Source of the DNA: Adiantum capillus-veneris | Taxonomy: Eukaryota > Streptophyta > Polypodiopsida > Polypodiales > Pteridaceae | DNA: 64,000 nucleotides | Assembly (NCBI GenBank): GCA_014529385.2 | Contig: CM043953.1 | Coordinates: 65,943,872-66,007,871 of the forward strand | Direction: 5' to 3' | In this document: positions 55,002-64,000 of the stretch, one piece after another | Layout of the letters: each line of letters begins with the position of its first letter | Numbering within the stretch: the stretch's first letter is position 1 | Notes under the pieces: model-generated | Told to the model about the DNA's origin: nothing | The model's database searches: none | Seen by the model: only the letters and a program-made list of their open reading frames with translations | Position numbers and translations under genes: made by a program

Positions 55002-56504
55002 TGTAAGGTGCAGTGGAATGAATGTTGTATTTTATCAAGATTAGTGATCTTTATTGCTCAAGGTTCCTTTTAGTTCTTAGGGAAGGCGAGAGCCTTCCGT
55101 CTTATGGAGAGTGCTATGATCACGAACAAAGTGAGTGGATATTGTGCGTGCAAGTGAATGAGACTGAGAGAAGGAGAGAGAAGAGATACGACACCCGAGA
55201 GGTTGTAAAACCCTCCTCCGAAGGCCCCACTCTCGTCGGCGAGAGTGGTCTAACTTTGATTGCACAAAGGTGTACAATGCGTATGCAATGGACTGATGCA
55301 ATGGGACTATGTCGATGACGACGACGACTTAGGTTGAAAACTGTGATCTTCTATATGCTGAATTTCTTGGACTGTTTCGGGGCTGAAAATGACTGTTGTA
55401 CTGCTGTCCTTGTGGCTGAAAATGATGGGTGTGTCGAGGTTCCTGTTGAAGACAAAAACGCTGATGTGCTTGCATTGCTGAAAACGCTGGATCAGCAGGT
55501 CTATTCAATGCTGAAAATCGCTGGAATGGGCAGCAGGTCCTAGCGTTAGTAACTTACTGAGAAAACGCTGGCTATGGCAGTGAGAAAACGCTAGGGCTGA
55601 ATGGTGCTGATGGTTAGCGATGGGCTGAATGTGGGAAAACGCCAAGGTCTGCAAGAGGCTAGGCGATGGTATTTTCTGGGGGTGATAGGGAGGGGGGTAC
55701 TGCTGAGAAGTTGCCTGTTGAGCGGGAAGCTCCTGTTGCCTCTTCTGCCAGAAAGTGCTAACTTGGGTTTGCTTATATATTAACTTAGCAAAATTGGTCC
55801 CCAAAGAGTTGGTCTAACGGTAAGGCTTTGGCCTCTCAACCTACGGGTTGTGGGTTCAAATCCCCTGTTGGGTCACACTCTAGAGGGACACCTTGTGCTC
55901 ACCTGGTGTTCACGTTGCTAGGGCTCTTGCCCTTGGACACTCGAGTGCATCCTCCTCCTGGGGTGGGTCACCCGAGGAGGAGGTTCCTAGCTGGTTGCTA
56001 CGAGTTCTCTCCGTCGTTCCCAGCATGTGGTGCATCAATTAGGTGGCCATGGTGATGCCTACGCGTGGCTCTTGCCCGATGGTACGCGGCCCTTGCTCGA
56101 CCATGTAACATGGCTAATATTTGGAAGGGATAAGCACCTCCCCCTGTGGGCCCTCTGGTGTGTCGAAAAAAAAAAAAAAAAAAAACTTAGCAAAATTGCC
56201 CTACCTACTTTTGTTGGAAAGTCACTTAAAAATAATAAGCGAATAACCATAAATAGGAAAATAGGCTAAATGCACTGGAAAATTCCCCTAACTGATGCTA
56301 ATGGATTTTGATGGGAATTCCGATGATCATGCTGTGTGCAACCGGAGGATATGCATCTAAGCCAAGTGACTGGGTATGCACGGTCTACGAATAGACTCAC
56401 AAAAGTGCCAGATCACTGCTAATCTAAACTGACTTGACTGATAGGAACCCTGTTGTGGTGTAGCTTGTCCACGGACACATAGGGTTGGAATGGGTCACGT
56501 GACA
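55002..56504 (-). repeat. 3' LTR of H, with SINE inside
   Basis: On the minus strand begins TGTCACGTGACCC and ends in TGCACCTTACA. Without the SINE and one TSD it is about 1.1 kb, some 330 bp longer than the LTR of G. The extra sequence lies near 55080-55380, with a hairpin CACTCTCG-TCGG-CGAGAGTG at 55229-55248. The motif GAAAACGCTGG/GAAAATCGCTGG is repeated about seven times between 55380 and 55640. Confidence 0.82.
55797..56183 (+). mobile_element. tRNA-derived SINE
   Basis: Body 55797-56165, then A18. Pol III box A TGGTCTAACGG (55810-55820) and box B GGTTCAAATCC (55853-55863) are spaced as in tRNA genes. The 15-bp TSD AACTTAGCAAAATTG is perfect on both sides (55782-55796 and 56184-56198). 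The tRNA-unrelated body is about 280 bp and GC-rich. It depends on a LINE for movement. Confidence 0.95.
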
Positions 56505-56515
56505 TCCCCTCCTTT

Positions 56516-56761
56516 TCAAAGTGAGGTACTGGTACCGAATTGTATGGCGTCGAGGGAGATCGCCAACAGCATCCGGAATCTTGGAAGGGACTCTTCGCCG
56601 GCCCACTCTGATGTGTGGGTCGTGCGGAACTTGAACGTCATAAAGGTCTGCAACGCTTGCTTCTTTGGGCCGCGTCGAAAGCGACACAAAGTCATCTGTG
56701 GCTCCTTCAATGCTTCAACTTCGTCTATAGTCCTTCTTCTTCCGTCTTCAAGAATCTCCAT
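56516..56761 (-). other. Small open frame before the H polypurine tract
   Basis: 81 codons, start MEILEDGRRRTIDEVEALKE. It overlaps another open frame of similar length, so which of the two (if either) is real is unclear. It lies between the long H frame and the 3' LTR. Confidence 0.3.
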
Positions 56762-56782
56762 GGCTGAAAATTCCTAAAACCA

Positions 56783-57826
56783 TCACCAACACAAAACCAT
56801 GAACATACCCATTCCATGTAAAGTGAAGGAGAAAAATCTTGTCTTCTCTAAAGAGTGTGTATGCAATGTAGATGAACATAGAGACGAAGTGACAATCCGT
56901 TCATCAAACACATGCAAACAATGCGATCGAATCTTTTCTGTTTGATCGAAATCAATCAACTGTGGCAAATCACAATGGAAATGCCTATGCTTGGTGCTCA
57001 TACAATCATGTGCTCTTTCGGAAACTGTGTCATGCCAAGGAAGAGACATGGAATGCGACTTCCTTACATACAAACTTGTCAGCTTTTCATGAACAATCCG
57101 CATACATTCGTGCTCATCCATGATAGAAACGTGCTCAACATACAATATGTGATGCCTAGGAAAAGGGGTCACATAACGATGTTGACTAAAACTCAGGAAA
57201 CCGTCACGAATGAAACACTCGAACAATGCGTGCGTGCCAATCATGCGAACACATAATACTTCGTGTGAGGGTTCTTTGGGCCAAGGCTCGAGAGCCAAGA
57301 TCGCTTCTTTGGGATCTATCGAATCTTCTTGTGGGGGATCTATGGACCTCGACTCGAAAGCCAAGATCGATTCTTGGTGATTCATCGAATCCACAACGAG
57401 GTTAGCTTCTCTAGAAAAAGCATCAACTAACACATCATCCTTGTGAACAATCACGTCATCTTCATGCAACTCATCATGCTTGTGAGAAATCACATCTTGA
57501 TCATGCAAATCATCATACTTGTCATTGTCATCCAAATCATCATGTAAATCATTATCCTTCAAATCATCATGCTTCTCATAATCATGCGAATCCTGTGTGT
57601 CATGCTGTGGAGAAAAAGAGATCTCCTTATCCCGAATCCTTTCAACCTTGTCCTGCATATTAGCAATGAGAGATGGAGAAGGAGCAATGTCCACTCCATG
57701 AAAGACAGTAGGAGAATCACTTTTGGCATTGAGAGTTAAAGTGTTAGCCTCAAAATCAATGAGAGCGTTAGTCTCACGAAACCATTGAATGCCCAATATC
57801 ATATCACATCCTGAGAGAGGAGAAAC
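56783..57826 (-). pseudogene. Element H protease end and His/Asp-rich region
   Basis: The frame enters from the copia I insertion site as S-P-L-S-G-C-D-MILGIQWFRETNALIDFE, the retropepsin C-terminal ILG motif. After a linker comes an alternating acidic segment, for example DDLKDNDLHDDLDDNDKYDD and KHDELHEDDVIVHKDDVLVD. Then SRSIDPPQEDSIDPKEAILA and a His-rich end (YVTPFPRHHILYVEHVSIMD, STKHRHFHCDLPQL). The frame stays open for 339 codons from the ATG at 57802 to 56783. Function unknown. The open frame argues for recent translation. Confidence 0.75.
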
Positions 57827-58104
57827 TGTTAGGGAATAAAGGCCTAAGTGCCTTGTACTTATAACTTATAAGTTAAAAAGACTTATAAGTGAGGGGGCCC
57901 AAGTGTGAATGGCCCCCTAGTCACTTACTCATATACTCAAATGTGAAGCCCAAAAACAATAGCGTGGCTTTTTCCCAAAAATTCAACGAGCTCTCTCTCT
58001 CTCTCACGTTTTCTCTGCGTGTGCTCTTTCTGCGCCAATCTCCCCTTCTCCTTCACTCTCATTGCATAGGACAGCAAGTGGGCTCTCTCTCCTGCTCCCC
58101 CACA
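57827..58104 (+). repeat. 5' LTR of copia I
   Basis: TGTTAGGGAATAAAGG to CTCCCCCACA. Contains the palindromic ACTTATAACTTATAAGT block and a (CT)7 tract at 57991-58004. Confidence 0.97.
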
Positions 58105-58106
58105 CA

Positions 58107-58118
58107 TGGTATCAGAGC
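58107..58118 (+). promoter_or_regulatory. Primer-binding site of copia I
   Basis: TGGTATCAGAGC, perfect, two bases after the LTR. Confidence 0.95.
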
Positions 58119-58643
58119 TTTAGGGTTTCCAAGAGAGCCATCTTCGCAACACAGATCAGAATTCTGTTTTTGCTCGCTGCGGGAAGGATATTCAACCGTT
58201 TTCGATCAACTCTGTCGCGAAGGGATCCTCTCACCGTGTAGAATCGACCTCCGGTGACAATTTCCCCAAAATTAGGGTTTCAAAACTGGCGAACAGCAGC
58301 CTATTTCTGCTGAAATTGACCAATTTCGGGGTCAATTTGATGCAATTTCATTAGGGCAAGTCTCACAGGTCAATCTTACAGGTGTTTCCACCAACGAGGT
58401 TCTGAAAATTCAGCAAAACAGGTGTTTACAGGTCTGATTTTTGCCCTAAAACAGGGAATTTCAGCAAGCAAATGATGTATACACCTTGTGGAAACCTTTG
58501 GTAAGGGTTTGGCAGTGAATGTACGCTGTTTTGGGGTGATTTCGCGTGAAATTTGCTCGCTGTTTTTCTGTAACAGCAAGCTGTTTTTTGCCCGATTGCG
58601 CACATTTGGGCGTGTTTAGGTCGGAAAAACAGGGTTTCAGTGT
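58119..58643 (+). other. Leader of copia I
   Basis: About 530 bp without a long frame. It contains TTTCAG-rich, splice-acceptor-like segments, but I see no clear intron and no upstream coding region. Confidence 0.6.
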
Positions 58644-61600
58644 TTGCAATCACTCAGAATGGCTTCTAGCAGTGAAAGTGGCAATTTGTTGCACATTCGC
58701 AAGCTTGAAGGTGCCCATAACTTTGCTATATGGAAGAAGCAATGTTATAATGTGATGTTGCAAAAGAAACAGGCGAAACCTATTAAGTTACAGGGTGTGA
58801 AACCGGTTGATATGGAGATTGAAGAATGGGAAGAAGTGGACGAGTTGGCTCGCTCCACGATCATGCTTTCGGTGTCTGACAATTTACTTTTCAATGTAGA
58901 GAATGAGCAGACAACATGGGGCATGTGGAAGCGTTTAGACGAGTTGTATGCACAGCAGAGTGCTGCCAGTAAAGTGTATTGGCTTAAGAAGCTTATGGAT
59001 CTCCGCATGAAGGAGGGCACGCACATGTCAGTGCACCTCAATGAATTCAATTCTATTTTCAGCCAACTGACAGAGCTGAAATTCACGATTGATGAGGAGT
59101 TCAAAGCTACTTTTCTGCTATGCACATTGCCCGAGAGTTGGGATGTATTCCGGACAGCTCTTAGTAACTCAAGTGCTTCACTTAAGTATGCAGATGTAGA
59201 GAGTTCTCTCTTGATGGAAGAGATGAACAGGAAGAACACCACAGGTGTGTCTTCTAATGCATTGCACTTGAGAGGCAGGTCTCAACAGAGGGAGAAATCT
59301 GACAGTAAGGACAGGGCACGCAGCAAATCTCGTAGGAAAGATGTTGTGTGTCATCATTGTGGAAAGAAAGGGCATTATAAACGGGAATGCTATGAGTGGA
59401 AGAAAGAGAAGAACAAGGGTGCTGAAACTGATGCAAAGGACAAGGGAAATGCCAAGAAGAGCACTGTGTTGATTGAGGAAATCAATGTTGCTAGTAGTTG
59501 TGACAGTGACAGCAGCACTGATGTACTCAATGCCTCTTCTGTGGATGCACATACCCTTGCTATGGGTTCTGATGTGGACATGCATACTTGGATTCTTGAT
59601 TCAGGTGCCTCCTTTCATGTAACACCTCATAGGGATTGGTTTACACAGTACTCAAGTGAGGTGCAGGGCACTGTTTATTTGGGAGATAACTATGCATGTG
59701 ACATTGCAGGTATTGGCAGTGTCCAGTTTTCCTTTGCTGATGGTATGACTTTTGTTTTGCACAAAGTGCGTCATGTGCCACAACTCAAGAAGAGTTTGAT
59801 TAGTACAGGGCAGCTAGATGATGCAGGCTATCACACCACTTTTGGTGATAGCAAGTGGAAAATTTGTAAAGGGGCCCGGATTGTAGCCAAGGGTTGTAAA
59901 TCGAACACTTTGTATCCTTTGCATGTATCTAGTGTGCGTGACCATGTTGACGCCGTAACCGAGCAGCCAAGTGTTTCTTTGTGGCATGGCTGGTTGGGAC
60001 ACACGAGTAAAAGAGGAATGGAAACTCTGTCTCGTTGTGGTTATTTGCCGTGTTTGAGGTATGCTGATTTTTCTCATTGTGAGCACTGTATTTATGGTAA
60101 GCACAATCAAACACCGCACAAAAGGTCTCTCTCTTTGAAGTCTGACAGGTTAGACTTAGTGCATTCCGATGTATGTGAAATGCCACAGTTGTCCTTAGGG
60201 GGAAAGAAATATTTTGTCTCGTTTATCGATGATGCTACACGTAAGGTGTGGGTGTATCCAATACGTGCTAAAAGCGATGTTTTGGATATTTTCAAGAAGT
60301 TTCTTGCGTTTGTTGAGAATCAAACTGACAAGAAGCTTAGGTCTTTGCGCTCAGACAATGGGGGGGAGTATGTATCAAAAGCATTTATTGACTTTTGTGC
60401 TACTAAAGGTATTAAAAGAGAGCTCACGGCTCCTTTTAATCCCTCTCAGAATGGAGTTGCAGAGAGGTTGAACCGGACTATCCAAGAGAAAGTTTGGAGT
60501 ATGCTGTCACATGCTGCATTACCTCATGGTTTTTGGGCAGAAGCTGTGCAAACAGCTATTCACTTGATTAATCGCTCACCTAGCAAGGCTTTGGGTGGAA
60601 AGGTGCCTGAGGAGGTGTGGTCTGGCAAGCCACCCTCATATGCACATTTAAGAGTGTTTGGTTGTGAGGCCTATGTTCACATCCGGAGTGAACTGCGCAC
60701 CAAACTAGAACCAAAGTCTCATAAATGCATTTTCCTAGGATATGGTGAGGATGGTGAAATGGGGTATAGATTATGGGATCCCGCATTACGGAAAATCATA
60801 CGCAGCAATGATGTCATCTTCAATGAGAATTGCATGCACAAACAGCCCACAAAGGTCGAGGAAGTGCGCCGGGTTGTTTTTCGTGAAGATGTTACATATG
60901 GACAGCCAAGAAGGCCCAATGTTCAGCAGCCTTTACATGCTGAAAATGGTGCTGAAAATCAGTCATTAGCTGCTGAAAATCAGCCCCAACAAGTTGCCAT
61001 TGATGCACCACAGGTAGGGGAACAGGTTGATGCTCCTAGACCGCCCGTTGTTGCGATGCAACCGGCTGAACAGCCTGCTGTTTTTGATGGTTTACAGGCT
61101 GAAAATCCACCTGTTATGGATCATTGGGTGCGTAGGTCTACTCGGGTGACAAGGCCCCCCGATAGATATGAACCGTCTTTGGACTATGTCATGCTTACTG
61201 ATTGTGGTGAGCCGTCTTGCTATAAAGAGGCTATGCAACGGGAAGACAGTAAGAAATGGTTCAAAGCAATGGTTTCGGAAATGCAGTCTTTGGAGAAAAA
61301 CCATACATGGGACTTGGTTGATTTGCCTAAAGGGCATAAGGCTCTGCCATGTAAATGGGTTTACAAGACCAAGGTCACATTTGATGCTTCTTCTAAGTAC
61401 AAAGCACGTTTGGTTGCTAAAGGGTACAAGCAAAAGCATGGTGTGGATTTTGATGAGATTTTTTCTCCTGTTGTAAAGCTTGCCACATTACGTTTTGTTT
61501 TAGGCCTGGTTGCTTCTGAAGATATGGAGTTAAAGCAAATGGATGTCAAAACAGCGTTTTTGCATGGCGATTTGCTTGAGATGATCTATATGATGCAGCC

Positions 61601-62759
61601 AGAAGGTTTTGTGTCAAAGGGGCAAGAGAAGAAAGTATGTAGACTCTTGAAGAGCTTGTATGGTTTGAAACAGTCTCCCCGTGCATGGTATCACAAGTTT
61701 GATACATTCATGAGGTCTCAAGGATACAAAAGAAGTAATTCTGATCACTGTTTGTATATCAAAACGGCAAGTGATGGATCTCTTCTATTGCTGATTTTGT
61801 ACGTTGATGACATGCTTATTGCGGGTAACAATGTCACGGAGTTGGATGCACTACAGCAAAGCTTAAAGCATCGCTTTGACATGAAGGATCTTGGTAATGC
61901 TAATCATATTTTGGGCATGCGTATCTCTCGAGATAGACTCAACAGGCGTCTGTATCTATCTCAACGAGATTATGTTAATAAGGTGCTACATCGTTTTCAT
62001 ATGGATGGGGGAAAGGCACTTGGTACTCCGTTGCCTCCATATGTAAAACTGACTGCACATGACTGCCCAAACACAGATGATATGCGGGTTGAAATGGCCA
62101 AGATTCCTTATGCATCAGCCGTTGGCAGTTTGATGTATGCTATGGTTGCTACACGTCCGGACATTGCATTTGCGGTGGGAGTGGTAAGCAGGTACATGAG
62201 CAATCCTGGCAAAAAGCATTGGGAAGCAGTGAAGTGTATCTTGAGATACTTGAAAGGCACTAAAGACTTGTGCATTTGTTTTGGGAAGAGTGAGACATCT
62301 GTGCATGGTTTTACAGATGCAGATTTTGCTGGACATCCAGATTGCAGGAAGTCTACCTCTGGATATGTGTTTACATTCACAGGAGGTGCAGTTTCTTGGA
62401 TTTCTAGACTGCAAAAATGTGTTGCTTTATCTACCACTGAGGTTGAGTATGTGGCTGCCACTGAGGCATGCAAAGAAGCTTTGTGGCTCATGCGTTTGGT
62501 AGAAGAGCTTGGCATTAAGTCACCGGTTCCTGTGCTACACTGTGATAGTCAAAGTGCTATTATGCTTGCAAGGAATCCTGTTTTTCATGCCAAGACAAAG
62601 CACATAGAGGTGAAGTATCATTTTATCAGGAGTGTGCTTGATGACAAGAGCATTACACTTGTCAAGGTGCACACAGATGACAATCCTGCAGATCTTTTGA
62701 CCAAGAGTCTTCCAGCAGAGCGGTTTGCATATTGCCGTCAGATGATGGGTGTTGGATGA
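58644..62759 (+). CDS. Copia I gag-pol polyprotein
   Basis: Open for 1371 codons. I favour the ATG at 58659 (MASSSESGNLL; context AGAATGGCT) over 58644. Domains by residue of the long frame: UBN2 gag about 20-200; zinc knuckle CHHCGKKGHYKREC 236-249; protease DSGA 319-322; integrase HHCC about 450-490, catalytic D509, D571 and E607 (D-D35-E); a Gln/Pro/Ala-rich spacer about 770-830; RT about 880-1120 with YVDD 1053-1056; RNase H from DADFAG (D1225) to EVKYHF, then VHTDDNPADLLTKSLP near the end. The protein would be self-cleaved into capsid, protease, integrase and RT-RNase H. No stop or shift. Confidence 0.97.
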   Translation: MQSLRMASSSESGNLLHIRKLEGAHNFAIWKKQCYNVMLQKKQAKPIKLQGVKPVDMEIEEWEEVDELARSTIMLSVSDNLLFNVENEQTTWGMWKRLDELYAQQSAASKVYWLKKLMDLRMKEGTHMSVHLNEFNSIFSQLTELKFTIDEEFKATFLLCTLPESWDVFRTALSNSSASLKYADVESSLLMEEMNRKNTTGVSSNALHLRGRSQQREKSDSKDRARSKSRRKDVVCHHCGKKGHYKRECYEWKKEKNKGAETDAKDKGNAKKSTVLIEEINVASSCDSDSSTDVLNASSVDAHTLAMGSDVDMHTWILDSGASFHVTPHRDWFTQYSSEVQGTVYLGDNYACDIAGIGSVQFSFADGMTFVLHKVRHVPQLKKSLISTGQLDDAGYHTTFGDSKWKICKGARIVAKGCKSNTLYPLHVSSVRDHVDAVTEQPSVSLWHGWLGHTSKRGMETLSRCGYLPCLRYADFSHCEHCIYGKHNQTPHKRSLSLKSDRLDLVHSDVCEMPQLSLGGKKYFVSFIDDATRKVWVYPIRAKSDVLDIFKKFLAFVENQTDKKLRSLRSDNGGEYVSKAFIDFCATKGIKRELTAPFNPSQNGVAERLNRTIQEKVWSMLSHAALPHGFWAEAVQTAIHLINRSPSKALGGKVPEEVWSGKPPSYAHLRVFGCEAYVHIRSELRTKLEPKSHKCIFLGYGEDGEMGYRLWDPALRKIIRSNDVIFNENCMHKQPTKVEEVRRVVFREDVTYGQPRRPNVQQPLHAENGAENQSLAAENQPQQVAIDAPQVGEQVDAPRPPVVAMQPAEQPAVFDGLQAENPPVMDHWVRRSTRVTRPPDRYEPSLDYVMLTDCGEPSCYKEAMQREDSKKWFKAMVSEMQSLEKNHTWDLVDLPKGHKALPCKWVYKTKVTFDASSKYKARLVAKGYKQKHGVDFDEIFSPVVKLATLRFVLGLVASEDMELKQMDVKTAFLHGDLLEMIYMMQPEGFVSKGQEKKVCRLLKSLYGLKQSPRAWYHKFDTFMRSQGYKRSNSDHCLYIKTASDGSLLLLILYVDDMLIAGNNVTELDALQQSLKHRFDMKDLGNANHILGMRISRDRLNRRLYLSQRDYVNKVLHRFHMDGGKALGTPLPPYVKLTAHDCPNTDDMRVEMAKIPYASAVGSLMYAMVATRPDIAFAVGVVSRYMSNPGKKHWEAVKCILRYLKGTKDLCICFGKSETSVHGFTDADFAGHPDCRKSTSGYVFTFTGGAVSWISRLQKCVALSTTEVEYVAATEACKEALWLMRLVEELGIKSPVPVLHCDSQSAIMLARNPVFHAKTKHIEVKYHFIRSVLDDKSITLVKVHTDDNPADLLTKSLPAERFAYCRQMMGVG

Positions 62760-62827
62760 GTAAGTGCATGATCAGCTGTTGTATCATAGTTAGCTGATTC
62801 TTTGATCTCCCAAGGTACATTGCCTTT

Positions 62828-62838
62828 AGGTGGGAGGT
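62828..62838 (+). promoter_or_regulatory. Polypurine tract of copia I
   Basis: AGGTGGGAGGT directly upstream of the 3' LTR. Confidence 0.88.
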
Positions 62839-63120
62839 TGTTAGGGAATAAAGGCCTAAGTGCCTTGTACTTATAACTTATAAGTTAAAAAGACTTATAA
62901 GTGAGGGGGCCCAAGTGTGAATGGCCCCCTAGTCACTTACTCATATACTCAAATGTGAAGCCCAAAAACAATAGCGTGGCTTTTTCCCAAAAATTCAACG
63001 AGCTCTCTCTCTCTCTCTCTCACGTTTTCTCTGCGTGTGCTCTTTCTGCGCCAATCTCCCCTTCTCCTTCACTCTCATTGCATAGGACAGCAAGTGGGCT
63101 CTCTCTCCTGCTCCCCCACA
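62839..63120 (+). repeat. 3' LTR of copia I
   Basis: 282 bp, same as the 5' LTR apart from a CT tract of 18 instead of 14 bases. Confidence 0.97.
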
Positions 63121-63980
63121 GAAACAACAAATCTTCTAGTGAAGGCAATCTGTTGAATTGCAAACAACACATCAAGGCATTCCTCTGTGATGAGAGCGTC
63201 CATACCGGGACGAAAACCAGAGACCTCAATAGGAGATCTCGGACTAATTTCGAGGCGGGCTCTCTCAACAAGAGAGGAACTGATCACATCATGCATACTA
63301 CCTAGGTCAAACAATATGACAAAACGGTGCCCTGACGTACGACCATAACATTTAATGAGAGAATCATCAATGGGAGGGTCCTGAGAAACTGTGGGCACAA
63401 TCGTGTTATCATTTATTGCATTGACAGATGTAGTGGGTACTGTGGGTTCTTTAGATTCATTCGATTTAAGCTTAGGACATGTTCTTTTTATGTGACCCTT
63501 ACTGTGACAATGAAAACAACGACCTTCCTTAGAATAAGTGCTTTGTTCTTCCGAAGTGATGTAACCTCCTACAATTCCGTGTGCTACCTTTTCATATGGA
63601 GTAAGCTTAGGTTTAGCAATTGTGTTAGCCTTACCCTTAGATTTATTGGAAGAATTCTTTGATGAGATACTGTTGGTAGATTGATTAGAAGAGTTATCAT
63701 TCTTACCATTCTTTCCGTTCTTACCGTTCTGAGGGTTCTGAGAAGTCTGCGAGGTACTTGTGGAAGTCTTGTTCTCCTTAGGCTTTCCTTTGTTGTGCTT
63801 CATCTCGTGGGCGAGAGCAATTGCTACCGCTTTGTTGAGATCGATTGGATCGAGTACCTCGACATCGTACTTGATATACTCGTCCAATCCGTAAAGAAAT
63901 GCCTTCTTGCGCTTCGTATCCGATTTGCGTAATTGAGTGCCGAGCTGCAAAACAGGATTAGAGAAAGACATAACCGGCAT
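63121..63980 (-). pseudogene. Element H gag C-part, zinc knuckle and protease start
   Basis: Enters from the right with VLQLGTQLRKSDTKRKKAFL and LDPIDLNKAVAIALAHEMKH, then an Asn/Ser/Lys-rich linker and the knuckle CFHCHSKGHIKRTC (about 63495-63540). The protease site is FVILFDLGSMHDVISSSLVE: D-L-G instead of D-S/T-G. The frame stops within copia I; its natural continuation is at 57826. The true start lies outside the window. Confidence 0.87.
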
Positions 63981-64000
63981 ACCGTTTTGCTTGAGAGCTC

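Larger units (their letters stand above)
57827..63120 (+). mobile_element. Intact Ty1/copia element I
   Basis: 5294 bp. LTRs 57827-58104 (278 bp) and 62839-63120 (282 bp) appear to differ only by two CT units, with perfect TSD GAAAC (57822-57826 and 63121-63125). A perfect Met-tRNA primer site, one uninterrupted gag-pol frame and a polypurine tract are present. All catalytic motifs are kept. It is probably very recent and possibly still able to move. Confidence 0.97.
55002..64000 (-). mobile_element. Gypsy element H (gag-protease, no pol), running out of the window
   Basis: Minus strand: gag from beyond 64000, zinc knuckle, protease split by copia I, a His/Asp-rich C-terminal region ending at 56783, polypurine tract (56505-56516), 3' LTR (55002-56504) carrying a SINE. 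It has the same gag family as G, into which it is inserted. There is no RT, RNase H or integrase between protease and 3' LTR, about 1 kb in all. Confidence 0.88.

Noticed and set aside
55797-55872. Functional tRNA gene
   Set aside because: Boxes A and B are present, but the cloverleaf is imperfect, and the sequence continues into a long body with poly(A) and a 15-bp TSD, so it is a SINE.
52251-56504. G and H LTRs as the two inverted ends of one DNA transposon
   Set aside because: They are inverted relative to each other, but each has its own TG/CA ends and its own primer site or polypurine tract, and gag runs in opposite directions. They are two LTR elements, one inserted in the other.

Overview
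This is a repeat-dominated piece of a land-plant nuclear genome. The evidence is LTR retrotransposons whose primer-binding sites match plant initiator-Met tRNA (TGGTATCAGAGC type), plant-type copia (UBN2-like gag), chromodomain gypsy and dual-RNase-H gypsy lineages, L1-like LINEs, a tRNA-derived SINE, and almost no convincing host exons. The nesting depth and the near absence of genes suggest a large genome (fern, lycophyte, gymnosperm or similar). The sequence does not let me choose among these. No operon, rRNA, functional tRNA gene or CRISPR array is visible.

Left part (1-15.9 kb): AT-rich intergenic DNA with two decayed tandem repeats (1423-1967, 2051-2400). A minus-strand copia element (A, 2440-5006) keeps only its 5' half. 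A decayed plus-strand gypsy (P, about 6.65-11.85 kb) is followed by a 239-bp tandem duplication. A decayed copia (Q, 13.37-15.4 kb) has a 636-bp mini LTR element (R) inside it.

Middle part (15.9-27.7 kb): a minus-strand gypsy with a second RNase H domain (O) abuts a LINE (L). Then come the one possible host exon (21432-about 21690), a LINE 3' end on the plus strand (S), and a minus-strand LINE (M, ORF1 plus part of ORF2) split by a solo LTR (N). (GA)n arrays, all on the same strand, sit at several element ends. A perfect 42-bp-arm hairpin lies at 22529-22615.

Right part (27.7-64 kb): one nest can be resolved from target-site duplications (TSDs). Gypsy F (minus) was entered by chromodomain gypsy D (31249-50356, TSD CATCA). 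D was entered by two members, C (34813-39258, TSD CTTTG) and E (41696-49273), of a family carrying gag and protease but no pol. E in turn contains a copia (B) of the same family as A. B lost its 5' end, so its nucleocapsid region is now fused in frame to the gypsy gag of E. F was also entered by G, G by H (minus), and H by an intact young copia (I, 57827-63120, TSD GAAAC). A SINE (TSD of 15 bp) sits in the 3' LTR of H. Removing D from F, C from D, N from M and I from H each restores an uninterrupted reading frame, which supports these boundaries independently of the LTR comparisons.

Functionally, only copia I looks capable of autonomous movement. The two gag-protease families (C/E and G/H) could move only with borrowed reverse transcriptase and integrase. 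Both carry, where pol would be, an acidic or His/Asp-rich C-terminal region I cannot assign to any known domain. The putative LTR of F carries a strong heat-shock-element cluster.
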